A stretch of 44,104 nt of DNA from SVTX01 sp045588675. GTDB taxonomy: Bacteria; Bacillota; Clostridia; Oscillospirales; CAG-272. This document shows, one piece after another, positions 24,723 to 32,220 of this stretch. Each line of letters begins with the position of its first letter. Positions within the stretch are counted from its first letter, which is position 1. The notes beneath the pieces were generated by a model, which was not told where the DNA came from, ran no database searches, and worked only from the letters and a program-made list of their open reading frames with translations. A program made the position numbers and the translations under genes. The stretch is taken from the NCBI GenBank assembly GCA_045588675.1, contig JAZNER010000007.1:1-44104 (forward strand), in the 5' to 3' direction.

Positions 24723-25489
24723 CAGAATTTAAGTCTTGTGATTTTGTGAGGCTTTATGCCGTCAAGCTCAAAGAGAACTGCCTGTGCTTCAATCTCCCCG
24801 TCCGCAACAATAAACTGCGTCGGCATATGTGTGCGCATCTTTTTTATAATTCTTTCGCTGTCAGTGCCGAGAATTCCGTTTATAGGTCCCGTCATGCCAA
24901 GGTCTGTAACATATGCACTGCCATTCGGTAAAATTTGTATGTCGGCAGTAGGAACATGGGTATGAGTGCCGAACATTATGTCAATCTTTCCGTCAAAAAC
25001 ACGCGCAATTGCCATTTTTTCGCTTGTCGCCTCGGCGTGAATGTCAAGAATTGAAGCATCATACTCTCCTTCCTCGCGGGCAAGTATATATTCAATTGCA
25101 TCAAACGGGTCGCCAACAGGCTCCATAAAGGCTTGTCCCAGAACATTCATAATCAACACCCTATATCCGTTGATATTGACTATTGAATATCCGTTGCCCG
25201 GATTTTCGCCCGAGTAGTTGGCGGGGCGGATTATTTTGTCGTGATTATCGTCAAGATAAATATACAAATCTCTCCTTGACCATGTATGATTGCCGAGAGT
25301 GATAAAGTCAACACCCGCATCATAAATCGCATCCGCGTGTGTTGCCGACAAGCCGTGAATTTCGCTTGCATTTTCACCGTTAGCGATAACAAAGTCAATG
25401 TTGTATTGATTTTTTACCGAGCGCAATTTCTGATTTAAATATTCTATTGCGCGCACTCCCACAATATCTCCGATTGCAAGTATTCTCAT
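24722..25489 (-). CDS. ymdB: YmdB-family metallophosphoesterase
   Basis: A 255-residue cyclic-nucleotide phosphodiesterase-like protein. Metal-binding motifs are GDIVG near the start, NGENA, LGNHTW, DIHAEATSEK and FGTHTHV, in the order and spacing of the YmdB family. The B. subtilis homologue hydrolyses cyclic nucleotides such as cAMP and 2',3'-cNMPs and affects motility and biofilm choice. It lies 33 nt downstream of mnmE, whereas YmdB is more often beside rny (RNase Y). Full family length. Confidence 0.93.
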   Translation of the reverse strand: MRILAIGDIVGVRAIEYLNQKLRSVKNQYNIDFVIANGENASEIHGLSATHADAIYDAGVDFITLGNHTWSRRDLYIYLDDNHDKIIRPANYSGENPGNGYSIVNINGYRVLIMNVLGQAFMEPVGDPFDAIEYILAREEGEYDASILDIHAEATSEKMAIARVFDGKIDIMFGTHTHVPTADIQILPNGSAYVTDLGMTGPINGILGTDSERIIKKMRTHMPTQFIVADGEIEAQAVLFELDGIKPHKITRLKF

Positions 25490-25522
25490 TTATTTAAGTG
25501 TTCTCCGTTCTATCTTGGGGTT

Positions 25523-26914
25523 TTATTTTCCTACGCAAAAGCTTGAAAAGATTTTTGCCACAATGTCCTCTGACACGGTGCGACCGTCAAATTCGCCAAG
25601 ACTTTGCAGACAAAGCTCGGTTTCAGAGCAACATATTTCAAGAGGTAATTGCTGTTTTATCGCCTCGATTGCACCCTCGAGCGCAGCTATCGCACCCGTA
25701 ATTGCGCTGCTTTGACGCGCACTCACAATTATTGCGTCCTTTGCGACATCAAGGCTTTTATCAATATACAGCTTTTCAACAGTATCGACAAGCGTATCAA
25801 AGCCGTCACCTTTGTCGGCGGAAATTGAAATCTGCGCGTCAAAGCCTGACATTTTATTCTTGAAATCGGCGCTTTGAGGCAGGTCGTTTTTGTTGATTAT
25901 AGCAATTTTTGCGCCGTTCAGAGATTTCAGGTATTCAATAAATTGCTTGTCCTCGTTGTCAAGGGCGCGGCTTCCGTCAAAAACTGCCAGAACGAGTTCG
26001 GCTTGCTCTGCTTGCTTTTTTGCCCTGTCAATTCCGATTTGCTCAACCAAATTATCAGCCTCGCGAAGTCCTGCTGTATCAGACAGTCGCAGACAAACTC
26101 GCCCCAGACTTGCGCGCTCGGTCAAAATATCGCGCGTTGTGCCCTCTATATCGGTGACGATAGCGGCATCACGACCGACAATTCTGTTGTAAAGAGAGCT
26201 TTTTCCCGCATTTGTTCTTCCCAGAATGACCGTAGGAATACCCTCTGAAACTGCTTTACCTGTCGAATAAGTATCGGCGAGCTTTTGGAGCTTTCTAAGA
26301 TTTTCATTGGCAATATTCAGCATTTCGTCAAGGCTTATTTCTGCCAAGTCCTCGTCGGGATAGTCGATTTTTGCAAAAATTGCGGCTAAAACCGTGCAAA
26401 GCGAATTATAAATCTCGCTGACACTGTCGCTCAAAACTCCTCTCATTCCCGCACGGGCAAGACTTATCTGCTCGTCGCTCTCTGCCTCAAGCAAATTGCC
26501 GAGAGCCTCGGCAGAGGAAAGTGACATTTTTCCGTTTATAAAGGCGCGCTTTGTAAACTCTCCCGCGCCTGCCATTCTGGCTCCTGCCGAAAGAAGAGCA
26601 GAGAGAACCTTTTGGGTGACAAGTATTCCGCCGTGACAGGAAATCTCCACCGTGTTTTCTCCCGTAAATGAATTAGGTGCGCGAAAAATCACGGCAATTC
26701 CGTCGTCGATCTGTCTTTTCTCGCCGTTTTTATATTCAAAAATAGAGCCATATATCGCCTTTGAGCTTTCAATTGAGGAAAATTGCTTTTTGCTCTTCGG
26801 CTCAAAAACCCGCTCGGCAATTTTCTCGGCGTCCTCGCCCGAAATCCGCAAGACCGCAATCCCACCCTTGCCATAGGGGGTGCTTACAGCGGCAATCGTA
26901 TCAAGTTGGTTCAT
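25523..26914 (-). CDS. mnmE: tRNA modification GTPase MnmE
   Basis: A 463-residue GTPase (TrmE/ThdF) that partners MnmG in making cmnm5U34. It has the N-terminal formyl-THF-binding domain, then the central helical region interrupted by a G domain with GRTNAGKSS (232-240), IEGTTRD and DTAGLRE. The C-terminal CxGK (Cys460-Lys463) ends the protein as in active family members. It starts the mnmE-ymdB-GNAT unit. In Bacillus mnmE lies directly between jag and gidA, but here it is inverted and separated from both. Confidence 0.97.
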   Translation of the reverse strand: MNQLDTIAAVSTPYGKGGIAVLRISGEDAEKIAERVFEPKSKKQFSSIESSKAIYGSIFEYKNGEKRQIDDGIAVIFRAPNSFTGENTVEISCHGGILVTQKVLSALLSAGARMAGAGEFTKRAFINGKMSLSSAEALGNLLEAESDEQISLARAGMRGVLSDSVSEIYNSLCTVLAAIFAKIDYPDEDLAEISLDEMLNIANENLRKLQKLADTYSTGKAVSEGIPTVILGRTNAGKSSLYNRIVGRDAAIVTDIEGTTRDILTERASLGRVCLRLSDTAGLREADNLVEQIGIDRAKKQAEQAELVLAVFDGSRALDNEDKQFIEYLKSLNGAKIAIINKNDLPQSADFKNKMSGFDAQISISADKGDGFDTLVDTVEKLYIDKSLDVAKDAIIVSARQSSAITGAIAALEGAIEAIKQQLPLEICCSETELCLQSLGEFDGRTVSEDIVAKIFSSFCVGK

Positions 26915-26989
26915 TATGTCACCTCATACATTCTTTCTATCAAAAAAGCCTTCGCCGATAATTCTTCGGCATAAAAATTTATAGATTGT

Positions 26990-27027
26990 CAAAATAGGGG
27001 CTTTGCACAAAGTGCAAGCCCCGTTTT
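26990..27027 (-). terminator. Terminator after the HPr-like gene
   Basis: Stem GGGGCTTTGCAC/GTGCAAGCCCC (26997-27008 with 27012-27022, one bulge) and a moderately T-rich tail on both strands. It lies just past the HPr-like stop codon and upstream of mnmE. Confidence 0.7.
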
Positions 27028-27042
27028 GTAGATTATTTCAGA

Positions 27043-27270
27043 TTAATCCTCGATGAAAGGCTTGAGCTGTTCAGAAAGCTTGTCAGCATTAGCCGCGTCA
27101 CAGGTGAGCTTAATGGGCTGACGCAAATCAAGGCTGAAAATACCGAGAATGGATTTTCCGTCAACCTTATATCTTCCCGATTCAAGGTCAACATCACCTT
27201 CAAAGCCTACAAGAATATTCACAAGCTTATATACATCGTTGATTTCTTTAAGTCTAATGTTGAGTGTCAT
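27043..27270 (-). CDS. HPr-family protein lacking the phosphoacceptor histidine
   Basis: A 75-residue HPr-fold protein. The regulatory segment DGKSILGIFSLDL (Ser40) matches the Ser46 region of HPr/Crh, and the strand DVDLESGRYKV precedes it as in HPr. The region that should contain the catalytic His15 has no histidine, and the whole protein has none, so it cannot carry sugar phosphotransferase phosphate. The logical role is regulatory, as for Crh, possibly through phosphorylation of Ser40 by HPr kinase, but that is inference. It is transcribed alone from a consensus promoter. Confidence 0.87.
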   Translation of the reverse strand: MTLNIRLKEINDVYKLVNILVGFEGDVDLESGRYKVDGKSILGIFSLDLRQPIKLTCDAANADKLSEQLKPFIED

Positions 27271-27334
27271 TTTTTTATTCCTTTCTTGATTTATTGCTTT
27301 AATCTTCTGCTCTGCGGAAAATTATTACAATATA

Positions 27335-27363
27335 ATTATATAATAATATACATTTTTTGTCAA
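27335..27363 (-). promoter_or_regulatory. Consensus sigma-A promoter for the HPr-like gene
   Basis: On the minus strand, TTGACA (27358-27363), 17-bp spacer and TATAAT (27335-27340), all perfect. The leader is about 58 nt. Confidence 0.9.
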
Positions 27364-27413
27364 TAGGCTTTACACATATTATTTTTCTGTTTTCTACGAC
27401 ATTCTTTGCATAC

Positions 27414-28439
27414 TTAAATTGAGCAAATTAGCTTTTCAAGAGCCGAGTAACCATCTCTGCCAAGCTTCAATTCAAGGTCAGCCTCGCGGCAAAGCTCCAG
27501 CATATTTCGGCAGATATCCAAGCTCGTCCCGCTTTTCAGAATAAGCGAAATCCGATACTCATGCATTTTGAGCGTATTGGAAATTTCTCTTGATGTCAAG
27601 CCAAGCTCGGAAAGAGAGAGCACAACATAAATGTTACAAACCGATTTTGTAATCTCTCCCATAATAATGAGTGGGTCAAGACGCCTCTGCTTCATATCCT
27701 TTACTATGTTGAGAGCCGTATCCCTTTGCCTTGAGCCTATTGCATTCGTCAGCGCATAGGCATCATATTCGGCGGCAGGGGTAGAAGCCTTTAAAATATC
27801 GTTTTCCTCAACAACACTTCTGCCTTGTGACGCAACATAAAATGAAATTTTATCTGTTTCGGATGCAAGATTGAACATATCCCGCCCACAACGCTCAACA
27901 GTAAGAGCGCAAAGCTCAGGAGTAGCAGAAACTCCGTTATGCTCATAATGCTTTCCCACCCAAGAGGCAAGTCTTGAGGGAGTATTCTTGTTGAACTGAA
28001 CTGCCGTAACATATTCACAGAGCTTTTGGAGCATACCTGACGGTCTGTTTGGCAAAAATCCCGCGTCAAATCGGTCAGACGAGGTGTTTATTATGACCGT
28101 ATTATAATCATATTCATCAAGGCAGGCGAGCGTTGCGCATAATGCGTCAAGCTCGGATTTGGTCATAGCGTTAAAGTCAAGCCCTGACAAAATTATAATT
28201 TTTCTTTCCGACGCCATTGGCAAGGGCATCATAGCGTCAAGAAGCGCATCGGGCGAATAGGTCAGCGCATCAAGCGTCATTTCATTGAAGAAGGAAAGCG
28301 ACTTGTCGGGGGATATTGCCTCAATTGCTTTTGATAGGGCAAAGCCCTTCATATAGTCCTCTTCGCCAAAAAAAAGATAGGCGCGGGCTGGCGAGGCTTT
28401 GATTTCTTTTCTGAAATCGGCTTCATTGATTATTTTCAC
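27414..28439 (-). CDS. holA: DNA polymerase III delta subunit
   Basis: A 341-residue clamp-loader subunit that opens the sliding clamp. Family features are AYLFFGEEDYMKGFAL near the N-terminus, the SERKIIILSGLDF strand, NTSSDRFDAGFLP, and the C-terminal helical collar ending LELCREADLELKLGRDGYSALEKLI. I place the start at a GTG at 28439, because GGGAAGGAG lies 7 nt upstream and the family N-terminus (VKIINEADFRKEI) begins there. An open frame extends 36 codons further upstream, but without a ribosome binding site or family similarity. Confidence 0.88.
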   Translation of the reverse strand: MKIINEADFRKEIKASPARAYLFFGEEDYMKGFALSKAIEAISPDKSLSFFNEMTLDALTYSPDALLDAMMPLPMASERKIIILSGLDFNAMTKSELDALCATLACLDEYDYNTVIINTSSDRFDAGFLPNRPSGMLQKLCEYVTAVQFNKNTPSRLASWVGKHYEHNGVSATPELCALTVERCGRDMFNLASETDKISFYVASQGRSVVEENDILKASTPAAEYDAYALTNAIGSRQRDTALNIVKDMKQRRLDPLIIMGEITKSVCNIYVVLSLSELGLTSREISNTLKMHEYRISLILKSGTSLDICRNMLELCREADLELKLGRDGYSALEKLICSI

Positions 28440-28633
28440 GGCAAGGCTCCTTCCCTCTGAATTTGATTCATATTTATGATTAATTATAACATTTTCCTCG
28501 CGCCAAGTCAAGCGCAAAGCCCGATTTTTAGCTTCCCTTTGTTGCAAAAGGATTAAAAATCTGTTATTTTAAGAGATTTTTTAGAGAAATTCGCTGTTTT
28601 TTTCAAAAAGAGAAAAATTTTTAAAAAAACTTC

Positions 28634-28663
28634 TTGACAAAATATATGTGTTTAGTGTATAAT
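28634..28663 (+). promoter_or_regulatory. Sigma-A promoter for rpmH
   Basis: TTGACA (28634-28639), 18-bp spacer and TATAAT (28658-28663). The leader is about 80 nt and ends in a strong AAGGAGGTG site. The 310-bp gap between holA and rpmH holds this promoter and A/T-rich DNA. No DnaA boxes are seen there, although dnaA is the usual upstream neighbour of rpmH. Confidence 0.88.
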
Positions 28664-28749
28664 ATAGGATGTCATTGTGTAAAAGCGTAAAAATAGCTCA
28701 GGTGCTATTCACCAAACGCTTCCGATTATTACCTAAGGAGGTGCATCAA

Positions 28750-28884
28750 ATGCTTAGAACTTATCAACCTAAAAAGCGTCAAAGAAAAAAAGAGCATGGC
28801 TTCAGAAAGAGAATGAAGACCTCTGACGGCAGAGCCGTTCTCAAGAGACGTCGCGCAAAGGGCAGAAAGAGATTGACTCACTGA
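28750..28884 (+). CDS. rpmH: Ribosomal protein bL34
   Basis: A 44-residue, highly basic large-subunit protein. The sequence MLRTYQPKKRQRKKEHGFRK followed by RMKTSDGRAVLKRRRAKGRKRL is essentially the family consensus. The ATG at 28750 is set by the AAGGAGGTG site 7 nt upstream. First gene of rpmH-rnpA-yidD-yidC-khpB, with a terminator-like hairpin directly after it. Confidence 0.98.
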   Translation: MLRTYQPKKRQRKKEHGFRKRMKTSDGRAVLKRRRAKGRKRLTH

Positions 28885-28913
28885 TTTTGCGCTACTAAAT
28901 TGGCAATAACATA

Positions 28914-28972
28914 AAAACCGCCGATGCCTGTTCATATCAAGTCCTCTTGTATATGTGGTGTCGGGGTTTTTA
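28914..28972 (+). terminator. Long hairpin terminator or attenuator between rpmH and rnpA
   Basis: AAAACC...GGTTTT outer stem continues through CCGATGCC/GGTGTCGG with one bulge and an inner CATATCAAG/CTTGTATATG arm, followed by a T run. It probably reduces transcription of rnpA relative to rpmH, matching the very different protein amounts needed. Confidence 0.78.
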
Positions 28973-29095
28973 CTTATTAAGACCGTTTTTTATATTCAAA
29001 CAAATAAAGATTACAAAATTTTTGACGGAAGCACACAAGAAAAATTATTTGAAAGCTTATTTTATTTGCCGCATTCGGCATTTGAGGATTAAGTT

Positions 29096-29512
29096 ATGAA
29101 ATTTCCTGCTATTAAAGAGCATCATCTCTATAATAAGGCATATCGCTCGGGAAAGCATTTTTTCGGAAGATACATTTGCGTATATGTTCTCAAGGATCTG
29201 CACGCCAAAAAGCTTATGCGCGAGCATCCGAGAAAGCAAATGGTAAACAGGCTTGGACTGTCGGTTTCAAAGAAGATAGGATGTGCAGTCAAGCGTTCCC
29301 GCGCAAAAAGAATTATAAGGGCGGCTTATGCGCCGCTTGAGGACAAGCTAAAGCTTGGATACCTTATAGTTATAAGTGCGAAGCCTGAAATCAACGGAAG
29401 AAAAAGTCAGGAGATTTATTCCGAGCTTAAGCACGCGCTCAAAAAGCTCGATATGCTCGACACGCTCGTTGTATCGGAAGAACTCGCTCCTCAAACAAGT
29501 AACAAGGAATGA
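29096..29512 (+). CDS. rnpA: Ribonuclease P protein component
   Basis: A 138-residue basic protein cofactor of RNase P, which matures tRNA 5' ends. It has the conserved N-terminal LYNKAYRSGKHFFGRYICVYV strand region, LGLSVSKKIGCAVKRSRAKRIIRAAY with the RNR-type motif at about 66-76, and the final YLIVISAKPE strand. Its last codons overlap yidD by 4 nt. Confidence 0.95.
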   Translation: MKFPAIKEHHLYNKAYRSGKHFFGRYICVYVLKDLHAKKLMREHPRKQMVNRLGLSVSKKIGCAVKRSRAKRIIRAAYAPLEDKLKLGYLIVISAKPEINGRKSQEIYSELKHALKKLDMLDTLVVSEELAPQTSNKE

Positions 29513-29877
29513 AATATCTTTGTATAGCTTTAATTCGCTTTTACCGCAAGTTTTTGTCCCCGCTCAAACGAAGACCCACATGTAGATTTACTCCTACATG
29601 CTCTGCCTATGCAATTGACGCATTTAAGAAACGTGGCTTTTTTGTCGGCTTTGCACTGACGTGCTATCGATTATTGCGCTGTCAGCCATTGTGCCCCGGC
29701 GGATACGACCCCGTACCGCTCTACGGCTTCCGAAACAAATCGGGTCAGCAAAGACAAAATATTGTATATGACGACAGTTTTCTAAAGGGCAACAGATTTA
29801 TATTTAAATACGATTTGCCGACAGAAGACTGTAATGAGAAGTCCAAAAAAAACACAAAATTAAATCGAGAGGACTAA
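29509..29877 (+). CDS. yidD: Membrane protein insertion efficiency factor YidD
   Basis: A 122-residue YidD-family protein with KYLCIALIRFYRKFLSPLK, CRFTPTCSAYAIDAFKKRG and RCQPLCPGGYDPVP, the family's conserved Cys pattern. The amphipathic N-terminal helix associates with the inner face of the membrane and helps YidC insertion. The family is usually 70-90 residues; this copy has a roughly 40-residue polar extension after the core. Start overlaps the rnpA end (ATGA). Confidence 0.93.
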   Translation: MKYLCIALIRFYRKFLSPLKRRPTCRFTPTCSAYAIDAFKKRGFFVGFALTCYRLLRCQPLCPGGYDPVPLYGFRNKSGQQRQNIVYDDSFLKGNRFIFKYDLPTEDCNEKSKKNTKLNRED

Positions 29878-29887
29878 AATTAGTAAA

Positions 29888-31255
29888 ATGAAAAAAACAC
29901 AAAAGCTCGGCAAGCTTTTGCCGAAAATCTTACTCCTTATCCTGCTTATTTCGCTCATAGCGTGCACCTTATCGTCTTGCGCCAGCAATACGGTAATTGA
30001 TACTAAAAAAGAGTGGGGTGCAGATTCCACAGTAAATTTAACTCCCGCAGAGGGTTTTCTTGATAAAATCCTTCGCTATATAGGAGTTTTTCTTGGTTGG
30101 ATAACCAAGATAATGCCTGCGAACAGCTATGTGCTTACCCTGTTCGTGTTTGCTATTATTATGGAAATCGTTCTGCTTCCTTTTTCTATCAAGCAGCAAA
30201 AAACATCTATTAAGCAAGCCATGCTCAAACCGAAGGAAATGGCTATCCGCAAAAAGTATGCGGGCAGAAATGACCAGGCTACACAGCAAAAGGTTACTAT
30301 GGAAATTCAGGAGCTTTATCAAAAGGAAAATTTCAACCCTATGTCAGGTTGTCTGCCCCTGCTCGTGCAATTCCCGATAATTCTCGTTCTTTATTGGATA
30401 GTTGTTGACCCGCTTCAATATGTGCTTGGTATGTCAAACGACCTCACCAACGTTCTTTACGCGTTTATTACAACAAGCGCCGATAAGGGCGGACTTGGTC
30501 AGACACTTGTTTCAACAAACGGCTCTATTGAAATTCTCAGCCGAATCAGCGAGCTTGGCGCTGAAGCATTTGAGGGAATCAAGACCTTCTGCGCAAACGG
30601 TGCAGATGTATATGCAAAGATTGAAGAAATTGCAGCCTCTGCTCCCAACTTCAAGATTGGCGGTATGAACCTTGGGCTTACACCCTCGTTTACTCCCGCT
30701 AACAATGTTCAATACTGGTTGCTTCTTATCCCCGTATTGACATTTGTCGTTTACTTCTTCAGTATGCGACTTTCAAGGAAGCTTACCTTCCAGCCTATGC
30801 AGGATGCTCCCGACAGACAGACTGCTTGCTCAAACAATATGATGGATTTCACAATGCCCCTGATGAGCGTTTGGATGACATTTATCATGCCCGGAGCTGT
30901 TGGTGTGTATTGGATCTTCAAGAGCATTATCGGTACCGTAAAGCAGTTTATTATGAGCCGAGCTATGCCTCTTCCAAGATTTACCGAAGAGGACTATAAG
31001 GCGGCTGAAAAGGAATATCTCGGCAAGCAGCCCAAGAAAATTCAGAAGTCGGAAAATGTTGGAAAGGTTCGCTCCTTGCACCACATTGATGACGAGGACT
31101 ATGACGAGAAGGGTAATTACTGTCCCAAAAAGGCTGAAAATGAGCAAACGGCGGATGCAAAGGCTGAAAGCAAAGCCGAAGCAAAGCTCAAGGACAACAA
31201 ATTAACCGAGGGCACAAGCCTCAAGGACGACTCTGACAAACGAGATAATAAATAA
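29888..31255 (+). CDS. yidC: Membrane protein insertase YidC (lipoprotein type)
   Basis: A 455-residue YidC/Oxa1 insertase. The signal sequence ends in a lipobox (TLSSC), so the mature N-terminus should be lipidated as in Firmicutes SpoIIIJ. Core segments are FVFAIIMEIVLLPFSIKQQK, MSGCLPLLVQFPIILVLYW and the late TM region with MPGAVGVYWIFKSIIGTVKQ. Two features are unusual compared with Bacillus forms of about 260 residues. There is an insert of roughly 90 residues between the second and third core helices. There is also a long Lys/Asp/Glu-rich C-terminal tail from about 370, which could bind ribosomes. Confidence 0.95.
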   Translation: MKKTQKLGKLLPKILLLILLISLIACTLSSCASNTVIDTKKEWGADSTVNLTPAEGFLDKILRYIGVFLGWITKIMPANSYVLTLFVFAIIMEIVLLPFSIKQQKTSIKQAMLKPKEMAIRKKYAGRNDQATQQKVTMEIQELYQKENFNPMSGCLPLLVQFPIILVLYWIVVDPLQYVLGMSNDLTNVLYAFITTSADKGGLGQTLVSTNGSIEILSRISELGAEAFEGIKTFCANGADVYAKIEEIAASAPNFKIGGMNLGLTPSFTPANNVQYWLLLIPVLTFVVYFFSMRLSRKLTFQPMQDAPDRQTACSNNMMDFTMPLMSVWMTFIMPGAVGVYWIFKSIIGTVKQFIMSRAMPLPRFTEEDYKAAEKEYLGKQPKKIQKSENVGKVRSLHHIDDEDYDEKGNYCPKKAENEQTADAKAESKAEAKLKDNKLTEGTSLKDDSDKRDNK

Positions 31256-31321
31256 GAGTTTTTAGAAAGACAAAAGGACGATAAATTCGTCAAACTATTT
31301 TGACTAAATGGAGAAAAAATC

Positions 31322-31972
31322 GTGAATAAAGAAATTATTGTTACAGGCAAGACAGTTGAGGACGCTGTGAAGGCGGCGGTAGCAGAGCTCGGTGTTGCCT
31401 CAAAGGAAGATATTGAATATGAAGTGCTTGAAGAGGCTAAAAAGGGTCTTTTCGGCATTGGCGCAGTACCTGCAAAAATTCAGGCAAAGGTCGTGCTCAA
31501 GGGAGAGAGATTTGCTCTTGATTTCATAAACCAGCTCGTAAAGGATATGAACCTTGATGTAACTGTTGAAATAAAGGACCACGAGGGCGGAGAGAAGGGA
31601 AGCAAGCTTATCGACATTAAAGGAGAGGGCGCCGCTATCCTTATCGGTCATCACGGAGAAACACTTGACAGCATTCAGTATTTGGCAAACCTCGCCGCTA
31701 ACAAGAGAGTTAACGGTGAAAAGCCCGCTCATGTAAAAATCAGTGTTGACATTGAGAATTACCGCGCAAAGAGAGAGGAAACTCTCCGCGCGCTCGCAAG
31801 AAGAATGGCGAACAAGGTGCTCAAACAAAAGAGAAGCGTTATGCTTGAACCCATGAACCCTTACGAGAGAAGAATAATTCACTCTGAAATCCAGAACATT
31901 GAGGGCGTTTCAACAAACTCAATCGGCTCTGAAAACAACAGAAAAATCGTTGTTTATCTTGAAGAGAAATAA
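31322..31972 (+). CDS. khpB: RNA-binding protein KhpB (Jag/EloR)
   Basis: A 216-residue RNA-binding protein. It has an N-terminal Jag domain with EEAKKGLFGIGAVPAKI (37-53), a KH domain with the GHHG loop at 109-112, and a C-terminal R3H domain with RRIIH (Arg183, His187). Homologues (EloR) bind RNA with KhpA and influence cell elongation and division. The start is a GTG with GGAGAA upstream. It follows yidC as in most Firmicutes and ends the operon at a strong terminator. Confidence 0.95.
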   Translation: MNKEIIVTGKTVEDAVKAAVAELGVASKEDIEYEVLEEAKKGLFGIGAVPAKIQAKVVLKGERFALDFINQLVKDMNLDVTVEIKDHEGGEKGSKLIDIKGEGAAILIGHHGETLDSIQYLANLAANKRVNGEKPAHVKISVDIENYRAKREETLRALARRMANKVLKQKRSVMLEPMNPYERRIIHSEIQNIEGVSTNSIGSENNRKIVVYLEEK

Positions 31973-31974
31973 TA

Positions 31975-32016
31975 CAAAACAGAGGTGCAAATCAATGATT
32001 TGCACCTCTGTTTTTT
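31975..32016 (+). terminator. Rho-independent terminator after khpB
   Basis: An 18-bp stem (AACAGAGGTGCAAATC against its complement), very small loop and a T run. The strongest terminator in the window; it marks the end of the rpmH-khpB block. Confidence 0.93.
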
Positions 32017-32041
32017 ATATACGCTTTCACGGAGTTGTTTT

Positions 32042-32203
32042 GTTTAAAAAATGCTTTCATAGGGGTCATCACAGTTGCAGAAAATTACCTTATCTTTGAA
32101 GTCGTTTCTATAATGCTTAACTCGTTTTCTATATCTTGAAGTTTTGTATAAAACTCATCATTTTTTCAGTTTTTGCATTTTTCAATGTATCTCCTAATGC
32201 CAT
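32042..32203 (-). pseudogene. Remnant of an EcoRI-type adenine-specific DNA methyltransferase
   Basis: On the minus strand, ATG at 32203 with GAGGAAG upstream opens a frame reading MALGDTLKNAKTEK. Restoring one A in two A runs continues it as NDEFYTKLQDIENEL and then HYRNDFKDKVIFCNCDDPYES. The DEFYT, DIENEL, HY..DFKDK and CNCDDP sequence is the N-terminus of the EcoRI-type adenine methylase family. A third shift occurs at the T run near 32045, and similarity then stops, so only about 55 of roughly 300 or more codons remain. The leftover ORF ends after 24 codons. Single-base losses in homopolymers could be sequencing errors, but these cannot explain the missing 3' part. Confidence 0.72.
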
Positions 32204-32220
32204 TTTTATCTTCCTCTATA

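Noticed and set aside
28440..28547. Longer start for holA
   Set aside because: The frame is open for 36 more codons, but the extension lacks a ribosome binding site, whereas the GTG at 28439 has one and begins the family sequence.
28669..28749. Longer start for rpmH
   Set aside because: It would add 27 residues unlike bL34 and start only about 6 nt after the -10; the ATG at 28750 has an excellent ribosome binding site.
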